From Clostridiales bacterium UBA4821 (lineage in GTDB: Bacteria; Bacillota; Clostridia; Acetivibrionales; UBA4821), in NCBI GenBank assembly GCA_002402315.1, contig DHFP01000252.1:31209-60457 (forward strand): 29,249 bases of DNA, given 5' to 3'. The notes below the pieces were generated by a model, which saw only the letters and a program-made list of their open reading frames with translations, did no database searches and was not told the DNA's origin. Shown here piece by piece: positions 16,429-24,201 of this stretch. Position numbers and translations under genes: made by a program. The stretch's first letter is position 1, and every line of letters starts with the position of its first letter.

Positions 16429-16460
16429 AAAAAAGAGAGTATGTGAAGTGCATACCCTCT
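16429..16460 (-). terminator. Intrinsic terminator downstream of cotE
   Basis: On the minus strand the stem AGAGGGTATG (16460-16451) pairs with CATACTCTCT (16443-16434) with one G-U pair across a 7-base loop. It is followed directly by a run of five to six U. This should end cotE transcription. It also leaves little room for a separate promoter before cpsC, so it may act as a leaky terminator or attenuator for the polysaccharide operon. Confidence 0.75.
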
Positions 16461-16477
16461 TTTCTCTGCAGTATGGA

Positions 16478-17053
16478 CTAATCATCGTCTTCGGCATCAA
16501 TAATACTTTCGAAGTTCTCAATAGGGTTGTTTTTAGCCTTTGCAGGTTCTTTTCTGTTGTAGGAAAGGATATCTATTTTAGCCTCTCCGATAACTTCAAC
16601 TCCCAGTTCGTACTCCATTTGGATTGAGATTGATGGAGTTCCTGATTTGTTAACTATCATGGTTCCAAGGGGTCTTGGTTTATTAGCTATCCAGGCCATT
16701 ACTTGCTTGTTTTCGTAAAATTCCCCGCCTAGACTTTTTACAGGTATTATTTCTGAGAATTTTGCATGATTTTTTATTACCTGCGTATCCCCGTTGGCTT
16801 CGTACCATACATGCAGTTCATAAGTACCGTCTACTCTGACATTTATACTTTTTTCTCCTACTTCTTCAAGCCGGCATTCCTTTATTTGAGCACTAGTGAT
16901 TGTACAACCCAAAACCTGGGTAGGGTTCCTGTTATCATTTGGACTAATATATACAGTAGGATCAAATATTTGAGTAGCTCTACCATAAATGGCATTAGTG
17001 ATAATAGTTCTTACTACGCCCGTATTCTGTTGTTTGACTGTTTTCTTTTCCAC
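16478..17053 (-). CDS. cotE: CotE-family spore coat morphogenetic protein
   Basis: CotE directs assembly of the outer spore coat in Bacillus. This 191-residue protein aligns in outline with it: IITNAIYGRATQ at the start, an ISPNDNRNPTQVLGC segment (compare Bacillus ISP...SSILGG), VRVDGTYELHVWYEANGDTQ (compare EGYYDINVWYSYADNTKT), then IQMEYELGVEVIGEAKI, and an acidic C-terminus (EDDD). The frame can open at GTG 17062, but AGGAGG is only two bases from that codon. GTG 17053 with GGAG 8 bases upstream is preferred. It is divergent from the epimerase gene and closed by its own terminator. It is the strongest single sign that the neighbourhood serves the spore surface. Confidence 0.85.
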   Translation of the reverse strand: MEKKTVKQQNTGVVRTIITNAIYGRATQIFDPTVYISPNDNRNPTQVLGCTITSAQIKECRLEEVGEKSINVRVDGTYELHVWYEANGDTQVIKNHAKFSEIIPVKSLGGEFYENKQVMAWIANKPRPLGTMIVNKSGTPSISIQMEYELGVEVIGEAKIDILSYNRKEPAKAKNNPIENFESIIDAEDDD

Positions 17054-17158
17054 AGATTTCACTCCCTCCTGAGAAATTTAACATATCTTTTATACCCATA
17101 ATATTCCAATGGCATGGATGTGTGCTAAATTGATTATAAAATTTAGCGATTTAATACA

Positions 17159-17183
17159 ACTTCCATATTTACCAGCATATAAT
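17159..17183 (+). promoter_or_regulatory. Possible mother-cell (sigma-K or sigma-E) promoter for the epimerase gene
   Basis: AC (17159-17160) and CATATAAT (17176-17183) are 15 bases apart. AC-N15/16-CATA is the Bacillus sigma-K pattern, and CATATAAT also matches seven of eight bases of the sigma-E -10 consensus CATACAMT. A start near 17190 would leave a leader of about 33 bases. Short AT-rich matches arise by chance, so this is only suggestive. Confidence 0.35.
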
Positions 17184-17222
17184 GCCGGTAGAAAAGTTTG
17201 TTTTTTAGGAGAAAAGAAAGAT

Positions 17223-18158
17223 ATGTCAAAAAAAGCACTGGTAACAGGCTGTGCAGGTTTTATAGGCTCTCATTTGAGCGAGGCGCTTATCCAATCAGGG
17301 TGGGAGGTCATAGGAATTGACTGTTTAACAAATAATTATGAAAGCAAAATAAAGGAAGCCAATATATCTTCATTTTTATCCAGCCCGGACTTTAAGTTCA
17401 TCCGGGAAGATTTAATGGAGGTTCAATTAGAAGAGTATCTGGAAGGAGTAGACTATATTTTTCATCTGGCTGCCCAGCCTGGAGTAAGAGGAAGCTGGGG
17501 CAAACAGTTTGATATTTATATTAGAAATAATGTCCTGGCCACACAACGATTATTAGAGGCAGCAAAAAACTGCAGAATTAAGAAGCTGGTTTACGCATCA
17601 TCTTCCTCAGTTTATGGCAGCACAAATGTTTTCCCCATGCATGAATTTCATCTGCCAAGGCCGTTTTCACCTTACGGGCTTACTAAAATCGCAGCAGAAA
17701 ACCTTTGTCATCTTTACTGCCGGAATTTTGGAGTACCGGTAGTATCTTTAAGGTATTTTACTGTATATGGACCACGGCAGCGCCCGGATATGGCTATAAG
17801 CATATTTATAAAATCCATTTATGCGGGATTACCTATAACCTTGTATGGAGACGGAAGGCAGATGAGGGATTTCACATACGTAGATGATATAGTACGTGCT
17901 AATATACTGGCTGCGCAATCTGCGGTTGAAGGTGAGATGTTTAATGTCGGGAGCGGGCAGCCAATAGAGTTATTAAAAGTAGTTAGAATGCTTGAGGGGA
18001 AAATAGGAAAAGAGGTTCAATTAAATTTTGTTCCTGACCAGAAGGGGGATGTAAGGGATACCTATGCTGACATCAGTAAAATAAAACATATTCTTGGGTT
18101 CGAACCGGAAATTAATCTAGAGGAGGGGCTTGCAAATCAGGTGGAGTATATGAGTTGA
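17223..18158 (+). CDS. NAD-dependent nucleotide-sugar epimerase (YtcB-like, UDP-glucose or UDP-glucuronate 4-epimerase family)
   Basis: This extended short-chain dehydrogenase has 311 residues. The Rossmann motif is ALVTGCAGFIGSHL, the catalytic parts are SSSSVYGS and SPYGLTKIAAE (YxxxK), and the substrate-side motif is RYFTVYGPRQRPDMAI with GDGRQMRDFTYVDDI. An open frame runs back to 17109, but the start is placed at ATG 17223, where the fold begins and AGGAG lies 11 bases upstream. Its stop is three bases from the convergent stop of the UDP-glucose dehydrogenase. The pair recalls Bacillus ytcA/ytcB, so UDP-glucuronate to UDP-galacturonate is a reasonable but unproven reaction. Confidence 0.85.
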   Translation: MSKKALVTGCAGFIGSHLSEALIQSGWEVIGIDCLTNNYESKIKEANISSFLSSPDFKFIREDLMEVQLEEYLEGVDYIFHLAAQPGVRGSWGKQFDIYIRNNVLATQRLLEAAKNCRIKKLVYASSSSVYGSTNVFPMHEFHLPRPFSPYGLTKIAAENLCHLYCRNFGVPVVSLRYFTVYGPRQRPDMAISIFIKSIYAGLPITLYGDGRQMRDFTYVDDIVRANILAAQSAVEGEMFNVGSGQPIELLKVVRMLEGKIGKEVQLNFVPDQKGDVRDTYADISKIKHILGFEPEINLEEGLANQVEYMS

Positions 18159-18161
18159 TAT

Positions 18162-19454
18162 TTATTTTCGGCCTATACCAAGATATACAAACCCCATTTC
18201 TTTCAATTCTTGAGCATCTAACAAATTTCTTCCGTCTATAATAACAGGCTTTGCCATAAGAGATTTAACCTTCATGAAATCAACATTTTTAAATTCTTCC
18301 CATTCGGTGACAAGAATAACGGCATGACTGCCTGAAACTGTATCATAACAGTTTTGCCCGGATATAACCTGAGGGAAAATATCTTTTACCTTATCCTGAG
18401 CTATAGGGTCAAAAACTTTTACTGCAGCACCTTTATTCAATAGCGCCGCAATTATATCCAGAGAGGGCGCCTCTCTGATATCGTCGGTATCTGGTTTGAA
18501 TGAAAGTCCCCAAAGAGCTACTGTCTTACCGTCCAAATCACCCAATATATTTCGAAGTTTCTGTATAGGTATGATTTTCTGTATTTCATTTACATTGAGA
18601 GCCTCTTTGATTATTTTAAAATCATAACCGATTTTTTCCCCGGCTTTTATCAATCCTTTTAGATCCTTAGGGAAGCATGAACCTCCAAAACCAATACCGG
18701 ACTTGAGAAATTGGAAACCAATCCTGGGGTCAAATCCCATTCCTTTAGCCACATCTTTTATATCAGCACCGACTTTTTCACAGAAGCTTGCCATCTCGTT
18801 AATAAATGATATTTTGGTAGCTAGAAATGCATTAGAGGCATATTTGATCAGCTCGGCGCTTTCCCTGGAGGTTTCAAATATCAGCCTGCCAAAGGGAATA
18901 TAAGCTTCTTTAATTACTTTGATGGCTTCCTGACTATCACTCCCGATTACAATTCTATCTGCGTACAGCATATCACGTATTGCAGATCCTTCGCGTAAAA
19001 ATTCGGGATTGGACACCACATCAATTTTACAGCAATTTTTCATGTTTTGTCTGATGACATTTTCAATGTATGTGCAGGTTCCTACCGGTACAGTGCTTTT
19101 TATAATAATTACCTTATAACTGTTCAGCAGACATGCAAGGTCTTTCACCGCAGCTATAACTTGGGATATATCTGCTTCACCGTTTTCACGGCATGGTGTG
19201 CCTACTGCTACTATTACCAACGGGCAGTCTTCAATAGCAAGTAAAAGGTCAGAGGTAAATTCAATAGTTCCTGAAGACAGAGTTTCCATGACTAATTCTT
19301 TTAAACCGGGTTCGTAAAAGGGGACAACTCCTTTACATAACAAGTTTATTTTTCCCTGATCTATATCATAACAATTTACTTTATGACCGGCTTTAGCCAG
19401 ACAGACTCCGGTAACCAATCCTACGTATCCAGTTCCGATTACACATATATTCAT
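18162..19454 (-). CDS. ugd: UDP-glucose 6-dehydrogenase (YtcA/TuaD-like)
   Basis: This enzyme oxidises UDP-glucose to UDP-glucuronate with two NAD+. It has 430 residues. The N-terminal NAD site is ICVIGTGYVGLVTGVCLAK. The catalytic cysteine is C260 in GIGFGGSCFPKDL. NPEFLREGSAI and WGLSFKPDTDDIREAPS are family marks. The ATG at 19454 follows AGGAGG with a 7-base spacer. Upstream on the minus strand, CATACACC (plus 19481-19488) resembles a sigma-E -10 box, but no convincing -35 accompanies it. It is convergent with the epimerase gene, which could use its product. Confidence 0.95.
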   Translation of the reverse strand: MNICVIGTGYVGLVTGVCLAKAGHKVNCYDIDQGKINLLCKGVVPFYEPGLKELVMETLSSGTIEFTSDLLLAIEDCPLVIVAVGTPCRENGEADISQVIAAVKDLACLLNSYKVIIIKSTVPVGTCTYIENVIRQNMKNCCKIDVVSNPEFLREGSAIRDMLYADRIVIGSDSQEAIKVIKEAYIPFGRLIFETSRESAELIKYASNAFLATKISFINEMASFCEKVGADIKDVAKGMGFDPRIGFQFLKSGIGFGGSCFPKDLKGLIKAGEKIGYDFKIIKEALNVNEIQKIIPIQKLRNILGDLDGKTVALWGLSFKPDTDDIREAPSLDIIAALLNKGAAVKVFDPIAQDKVKDIFPQVISGQNCYDTVSGSHAVILVTEWEEFKNVDFMKVKSLMAKPVIIDGRNLLDAQELKEMGFVYLGIGRK

Positions 19455-19610
19455 TGCCTATCCTCCTGACTTTATTTAAGGGTGTATGTAGGGAAGAGTG
19501 CAGTTTTAAGTATATGTTCTATAGGAATATAACCAGTTGCTTATGGTTACATAAACAATGTATGCGGAGAAAAAAAATTTGTTAACAATTGGAACATTAT
19601 TTTAAGGCAT

Positions 19611-19640
19611 GAATATTATGTTAACGAAAATATATACAAA
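19611..19640 (+). promoter_or_regulatory. Sigma-E-like promoter for the amphi-Trp gene
   Basis: GAATATT (19611-19617) is an exact match to the Bacillus sigma-E -35 consensus KMATATT. After 15 bases comes TATACAAA (19633-19640), six of eight bases of CATACAMT. Transcription would start near 19647, immediately ahead of the AAGGAGGAG ribosome binding site, a short leader typical of such genes. This is the best sporulation promoter candidate in the window. Confidence 0.5.
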
Positions 19641-19662
19641 ATCTAAAAAGGAGGAGTATTTA

Positions 19663-19917
19663 ATGAAGTATCAGGAAAAAGGCATAGGTTCCAAGCAGGA
19701 AAGTCTCGAATTCCTAAGAGGTATGTTCAATAAACTCATAAAAGGACAGCTTACAGTAGAAGGAAACCAAGTTACATTACCTGATGATAAAGAATTAGAG
19801 TACAAAATAAAATACGATGATGACGAAGCAGAGGGGGCAATTTCTATAAAGGTTACATGGACAAAAGTTGAAGAACTGGAGGAAGCAGAGGAGGAAGAAG
19901 AGGAAAAAGAGATATAA
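19663..19917 (+). CDS. Amphi-Trp domain protein
   Basis: This small acidic protein has 84 residues. It shows the amphi-Trp domain pattern: a helix with LEFLRGMFNKLIKGQL, a strand pair VEGNQVTLPDDKELEYKIKYD, and a final strand ending in W (ISIKVTWTK). An acidic tail of about 15 residues, mostly Glu, follows. No function is established for the family as far as I know. An open frame reaches back to 19609, but ATG 19663 has AAGGAGGAG 8 bases upstream and is chosen. The sigma-E-like promoter and the spore-coat neighbours suggest production in the mother cell; this is inference. Confidence 0.75.
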   Translation: MKYQEKGIGSKQESLEFLRGMFNKLIKGQLTVEGNQVTLPDDKELEYKIKYDDDEAEGAISIKVTWTKVEELEEAEEEEEEKEI

Positions 19918-19960
19918 TCTTCAGCCTATAAGAGAACTATTTTAATCCTTTAAAAGGCCG

Positions 19961-20007
19961 GAGGCCCGAATTCGGCTATAAGCTGCAGCCAATAGGGCCT
20001 CAAATTT
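19961..20007 (+). terminator. Hairpin with U-run downstream of the amphi-Trp gene
   Basis: GAGGCCC (19961-19967) pairs with GGGCCTC (19995-20001) around a 27-base interior that itself can pair (GGCT 19974-19977 with AGCC 19987-19990). It is followed by AAATTTTT. It could end the amphi-Trp transcript. The large structured loop is unusual for a simple terminator, and an RNA element in the leader of the first CotS gene is an alternative. Confidence 0.45.
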
Positions 20008-20045
20008 TTAACTACAGGCAATACGCAACATAAGGGAGGTGATCC

Positions 20046-21077
20046 TTGCTGGAAGAGGTTATTGGGGATATCATGACCGTATTGGAGCAATATGATATTG
20101 AAGTTGCGGGAATAAAAACCGAGGCATACAAAGATAAAAAAGGTGTGTGGTGGATAGATACGCCCCAAGGATATAGAATACTAAAAAAACATTCTAATTC
20201 AAAAGAAACTGTCGAGTTTATTATTTCCGCAGTATATTACTTGAAAAACAACGGGGTTAACATTCCGGATATTGTTAAAACAAAGGGAAACAGCAGCTAT
20301 GTATACCGGGATAATCATTGCTATGTGATGAGCAAAGCTGTTACAGGGAATAATCCAAGGTATGAAAATACTGAGGAATTGAAACGGGTAGTTCATGAAA
20401 TGGCTGGATTTCATTTGGCATCGGTTGGGTTTCAGCCTCCCCGGGGATGCAAATCCAGAGCACATCTTGGAGGATGGGTGGAAGACTATAAAAATAGGAG
20501 TGAGAAGCTGAAAGGGTATTTTGCCAAAGAAGAAAAAAATGTTGGATGTTCAGCTTTTGGAGATACCATACTTAAAGAGTTTCCCCATTTTTACAGCAGG
20601 ATGCAGGAAGCGGCATCCCTACTAGTAGAATCATGCTATTTTAAGTGGGTTGATGAGGCTGCGAATAAAAAAAGTTTATGCCACCAGGATTTTGCAGCAG
20701 GCAATCTTATTCTTACAGATTCCGGAGAGATGTTTGTGTTGGATACTGACTCGATAACCATAGATATACCAATAAGGGATATCAGGAAACTTCTGAACAA
20801 AGTAATGAAGAAGAGGGGGATGTGGGATATTGAGCTGGTTAGAAAAATGCTGGAGTGGTATCAGGACAAAAATCCTTTGGAAGCTTCCCGGTGGCAGGTT
20901 CTAAAAGCTGATTTGGCATATCCCCACCTGTTTGAAGGTATAATGAGCAAGTATTATGAAAAGAGAGAAAAGAGTTGGACCCAGGATAAGTATATCAAAC
21001 GGTTGAATGAAATGATAAAAATTGAAAAATTGGCTGAGCCGATAATTGATTGTTTTGATAATTTAATCCCGGTATAG
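20046..21077 (+). CDS. CotS-family spore coat kinase-like protein (first of two)
   Basis: This 343-residue protein has the aminoglycoside-phosphotransferase/choline-kinase fold of the CotS/YsxE/YutH family. The catalytic loop LCHQDFAAGNLIL gives H213, D215 and N220, and LDTDS gives the metal-binding D233. So the active-site residues are intact, although Bacillus members are usually treated as coat proteins. GFQPPRGCKSRAHLGGW is the CotS-type mid-section. The start is TTG 20046, supported by a near-complete Shine-Dalgarno (GGGAGGTGATC) ending just upstream. A second, divergent copy follows after 21 bases, then a GT4, as in Bacillus cotSA-cotS. Any phosphorylated substrate is unknown. Confidence 0.85.
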   Translation: MLEEVIGDIMTVLEQYDIEVAGIKTEAYKDKKGVWWIDTPQGYRILKKHSNSKETVEFIISAVYYLKNNGVNIPDIVKTKGNSSYVYRDNHCYVMSKAVTGNNPRYENTEELKRVVHEMAGFHLASVGFQPPRGCKSRAHLGGWVEDYKNRSEKLKGYFAKEEKNVGCSAFGDTILKEFPHFYSRMQEAASLLVESCYFKWVDEAANKKSLCHQDFAAGNLILTDSGEMFVLDTDSITIDIPIRDIRKLLNKVMKKRGMWDIELVRKMLEWYQDKNPLEASRWQVLKADLAYPHLFEGIMSKYYEKREKSWTQDKYIKRLNEMIKIEKLAEPIIDCFDNLIPV

Positions 21078-21098
21078 CATATCGAAAGGGGAAGAAGC

Positions 21099-22112
21099 GT
21101 GGACAACCGAACCAATGAACCAAACCTGAACCAATTGGCTGAAAGCGTCCTGGCAGAATACGGTTTAGCTGCTGAAAGATTAAATGTAATCCAAAACAAA
21201 GGTTTAAAAACGTTATGGAAAGTTTCTCACAAGGATAGAACTTTATGCTTGAAAAGGCTGAAACACGAAAAAGAGAAGGCTATATTTTCTGTTTATGCAC
21301 AGGTTTATATATATGAGAAAGGCGGGAATGTTCCCAGGGTAATCCGGAACATTAAAGGTGAACCCATAACAGAACATGAGGGACAGTTGTTTGTTCTGTA
21401 TGAATGGATTGATGGAAAAGACCTTGATTTTGAAAGTCCCGGGGATTTATGCAAGGGTGTAAAAGGTTTGTCTGCATTTCATAAGGTTTCAAAGGGGTTC
21501 CAACCTCCCCAAGGAGCAAGAGAGTCTTCAAAGCTTGGCAAGTGGCCCAAGCAATATGAGTCTATGAGAAAAAAGATGCTGGAGTGGAAGGAGGAGGCAT
21601 CGCGGAAATCCGGTCAGACCGGGCACCGGGCTTATTTAAAGTATGCTGATTCGATGATTAAGATTGCTGACGCAGCAATTGATGCTATCAAGCATTCCGC
21701 CTATAATTCCATGTCCATGGTTGATATAAATCAGATTCCACTGTGCCATCAGGATTACGGTAGGGGTAACGCATTGCTTGTTGGACAGAATGTATATGTT
21801 TTGGACCTGGATGGTGTAACATATGATTTTTCAGTTAGAGACCTGCGAAAGATAATCGGTAAGAAAATGATTAAAAGTGGAGGATGGGATAAGGACAAAA
21901 TCAGTGACATACTGGAATGCTATAAAAGCTGCAATGAATTATCATTTGATGAATTGGAACTTCTGAAGATAGATCTATTATTCCCTCACTGGTTCTTTGG
22001 AGAAGTTAAGAATATATTCCAGAAGAACAAGCCGGTAAAAGATGTTGAGGTAGAAAAGGCAGCGAGACTGGAGGAATCCAAAATTCCAGTTATAGAAAGA
22101 CTTGGAGGATAG
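21099..22112 (+). CDS. CotS-family spore coat kinase-like protein (second of two)
   Basis: This 337-residue paralogue shares the same architecture. LCHQDYGRGNALL gives H217, D219 and N224, and LDLDG gives D236. KGFQPPQGARESSKLGKW matches the mid-section of the first copy, but most of the sequence has diverged, which suggests an old duplication with different partners. The start is GTG 21099, with AAAGGGG 7 bases upstream. The C-terminus has a charged tail absent from the first copy. It is co-directional with the GT4 gene 22 bases downstream, so the three genes probably form one sporulation operon. Confidence 0.85.
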   Translation: MDNRTNEPNLNQLAESVLAEYGLAAERLNVIQNKGLKTLWKVSHKDRTLCLKRLKHEKEKAIFSVYAQVYIYEKGGNVPRVIRNIKGEPITEHEGQLFVLYEWIDGKDLDFESPGDLCKGVKGLSAFHKVSKGFQPPQGARESSKLGKWPKQYESMRKKMLEWKEEASRKSGQTGHRAYLKYADSMIKIADAAIDAIKHSAYNSMSMVDINQIPLCHQDYGRGNALLVGQNVYVLDLDGVTYDFSVRDLRKIIGKKMIKSGGWDKDKISDILECYKSCNELSFDELELLKIDLLFPHWFFGEVKNIFQKNKPVKDVEVEKAARLEESKIPVIERLGG

Positions 22113-22134
22113 TGTGAAAGGGATGTGAGTTATC

Positions 22135-23274
22135 ATGAAGATAGCATTAATATGTACCGAAAAGCTGCCTGTTCCTCCAGTCTCGGGAGGAGCTGTACAG
22201 ATTTATATTGATGGAATACTGCCAATCCTGGCTTTGCATCATGAAATAACCGTATTCAGTGTTCAAAGCGGTTCCCTGCCGGAGCAGGAGACTGCAGAAG
22301 GCGTAAGATTTATAAGGGCCGCAGGTAAATCAGCTGTTGAGTACTTGAACAATATTAAAAATGCGCTTTCAGACAAATACGACCTTGTTCATGTGTTTAA
22401 CAGACCGCTGTGGGTACTGCCGCTGAGTGAGGCAGCACCTGAAAGTGCCTTTGGTCTCAGCCTGCATAACGAGATGTTTTTGCCCGAGAAAATAGCGCCT
22501 GATTTGGCCGAAAGAAGCATAGAAAGAGTAAGTTTTATCACAACGGTAAGCAGATTCATTGCTAATGGTGTAAAGAAGCTGTATCCGGCGGCAGGGGATA
22601 AATTGAATGTAGTTTATTCAGGCGTCGACACAATTAAGTATAGACCTGTCTGGTCGGAAGAAGCAGCCGCAGATAGAGACCTTATGCTCAAACAGTTTGG
22701 CTTAAATGACCGGAAGGTTATACTCTATGCAGGAAGGCTGGGAAAGAAGAAAGGGGCCCATATTCTGATAAAAGCTATGAAGCTTGTTATGGAATCCCAT
22801 CCGGATACTGCACTTGTGTTTGTAGGAAGCAAGTGGTATGGCAGTAACGCAACCGATGATTATGTCAGACAAATACAGACAATGGTATCCGAAATAAAAG
22901 GACCGGTAGTTTTTACAGGGTTTATACCGCCTCATGAAATACCTAAGTATTATAATATGGGAGACATATTTGTGTGTGCATCCCAATGGAGGGAACCTCT
23001 GGCAAGGGTGCATTATGAGGCAATGGCAGCCGGACTGCCTATTGTGACAACTAATCGCGGAGGCAACGCAGAGGTGGTGCAGGGAAAACTAAATGGGTTG
23101 GTAGTTAAAGAATATAATAATCCGGCTTCAATGGCTGAAAGTATCGGTTATTTACTGGATAATCCCGGGGAAGCGCGGGAGATGGGAAAAATGGGGCGTG
23201 CTTTAGCTGAAGAAAAATACAATTGGGCCAGGGTAGCCAATCAACTTCTGGATCTTTTTAATTCGGCAGAATAA
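22135..23274 (+). CDS. GT4 glycosyltransferase (CotSA/YtcC-like)
   Basis: This 379-residue retaining glycosyltransferase has the GT-B fold. The N-terminus LPVPPVSGGAVQIYIDGIL has the Gly-rich acceptor loop. VVYSGVDTIKYRP and ILYAGRLGKKKGAHILIKAM are the GT4 hinge and donor-domain marks. EPLARVHYEAMAAGLPIV contains the EX7E motif (E287, E295). It follows two CotS-like genes, the arrangement of Bacillus CotSA and CotS on the spore surface, so a role in glycosylating the coat or crust is the best reading. The ribosome binding site (AAAGGGATGTGAG) is weaker than those of the neighbours. Its end nearly meets the convergent CDF gene. The donor sugar is unknown. Confidence 0.88.
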   Translation: MKIALICTEKLPVPPVSGGAVQIYIDGILPILALHHEITVFSVQSGSLPEQETAEGVRFIRAAGKSAVEYLNNIKNALSDKYDLVHVFNRPLWVLPLSEAAPESAFGLSLHNEMFLPEKIAPDLAERSIERVSFITTVSRFIANGVKKLYPAAGDKLNVVYSGVDTIKYRPVWSEEAAADRDLMLKQFGLNDRKVILYAGRLGKKKGAHILIKAMKLVMESHPDTALVFVGSKWYGSNATDDYVRQIQTMVSEIKGPVVFTGFIPPHEIPKYYNMGDIFVCASQWREPLARVHYEAMAAGLPIVTTNRGGNAEVVQGKLNGLVVKEYNNPASMAESIGYLLDNPGEAREMGKMGRALAEEKYNWARVANQLLDLFNSAE

Positions 23275-23282
23275 AGTTTACT

Positions 23283-24179
23283 TTACTGCCCGAAAGTACC
23301 TGGTGACGTACAGTTTTCGGTTTCAAATTCTATAGTAGAGTGGGAGATATTGAAATCTTCCCTCAGAATTGCTTTGATGGACCCTTTAATGGCTTCAATT
23401 TTCTCAAGATCACAAGTATTTATACTTACATGAGCTTCAAAATGAATTAATTCTTCGGTTAGACTCCAAATATGGATATGGTGGATATTTTTAACACCCT
23501 CAACTGTTTCGGTTTTATTCTTAAGAATGTCGAGGTTAACGTTGCTTGGAGCACCCTGCATTAAAATGTGTATTACCTTCATAAGCATATGCCAGCTTTG
23601 GATCATTACGTAAATACCTATCAAAAAAGTTAAAACAGGATCCAGGATGTACCATTCTTTAAAAATAATTAATATTCCCGTAAGAATAACTGCTATGGAA
23701 GAGAGTGCATCAGACAGTATATGGATGAATGCACTCTTTATATTTATGTTATTCTTTGCACTCTTATATAGTAGAACGGCGCTTATTAAGTTACCTGCCA
23801 AGCCTATTACAGCTATAACAAACATGAGAGAGCCGTTTATTTCAGCAGGGTTAAAAATCCTGTAAAATGCTTCCTTGAATAGGAATAAAGATATGGCTAT
23901 CAATACCGTAATATTTATGAATGCGGCAATAATCTCAGCTCTTTTGTAGCCAAAGGTTTTAGAAGGTGAGATGGGCTTTTTGGAGATTAATCTTGCAAAC
24001 AGGCTGATAACCATGGCAAATGTGTCGGTTAGGTTATGCAGGGCATCGGATATCAAGGAAAGACTATTGGATAGCAGCCCTCCGGCAATTTCTGAAGCTG
24101 TTATGGCAAAGTTCAGAAAAATAGAGTATATAAGCCTGCGAACGGTCAGATCTTTATGACCGTGGTCATGAGAATGCAT
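23283..24179 (-). CDS. Cation diffusion facilitator, zinc-type (CzcD/ZitB-like)
   Basis: This 298-residue proton-coupled metal exporter has six membrane helices and a C-terminal cytoplasmic domain. The N-terminus is His-rich (MHSHDHGHKD). The transport site has HNLTD in helix 2 and HILSD in helix 5, the HxxxD/HxxxD form typical of Zn/Cd carriers rather than the DxxxD form of FieF-type proteins. HIHIWSLTEE and EAHVSI mark the C-terminal domain. It lies 22 bases after feoA with GGAGGAG 5 bases before the ATG, so it probably belongs to the Fur-controlled operon. Metal specificity is inferred from the motif. Confidence 0.9.
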   Translation of the reverse strand: MHSHDHGHKDLTVRRLIYSIFLNFAITASEIAGGLLSNSLSLISDALHNLTDTFAMVISLFARLISKKPISPSKTFGYKRAEIIAAFINITVLIAISLFLFKEAFYRIFNPAEINGSLMFVIAVIGLAGNLISAVLLYKSAKNNINIKSAFIHILSDALSSIAVILTGILIIFKEWYILDPVLTFLIGIYVMIQSWHMLMKVIHILMQGAPSNVNLDILKNKTETVEGVKNIHHIHIWSLTEELIHFEAHVSINTCDLEKIEAIKGSIKAILREDFNISHSTIEFETENCTSPGTFGQ

Positions 24180-24201
24180 GAAAACTCCTCCGGGTTTAAT
24201 T

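Noticed and set aside
17080..17106. GAATATT plus GATATGTT as a sigma-E promoter for cotE (minus strand)
   Set aside because: The -35 matches exactly, but the spacing is only 12 bases and the -10 matches about half the consensus.
17109..17222. N-terminal extension of the epimerase frame
   Set aside because: It has no ribosome binding site, and the Rossmann fold starts at ATG 17223, which has AGGAG upstream.
23270..23290. Bidirectional terminator between the GT4 and CDF genes
   Set aside because: Only an AAAGT/ACTTT stem of 5 bp overlaps the two stops, with no U-run.
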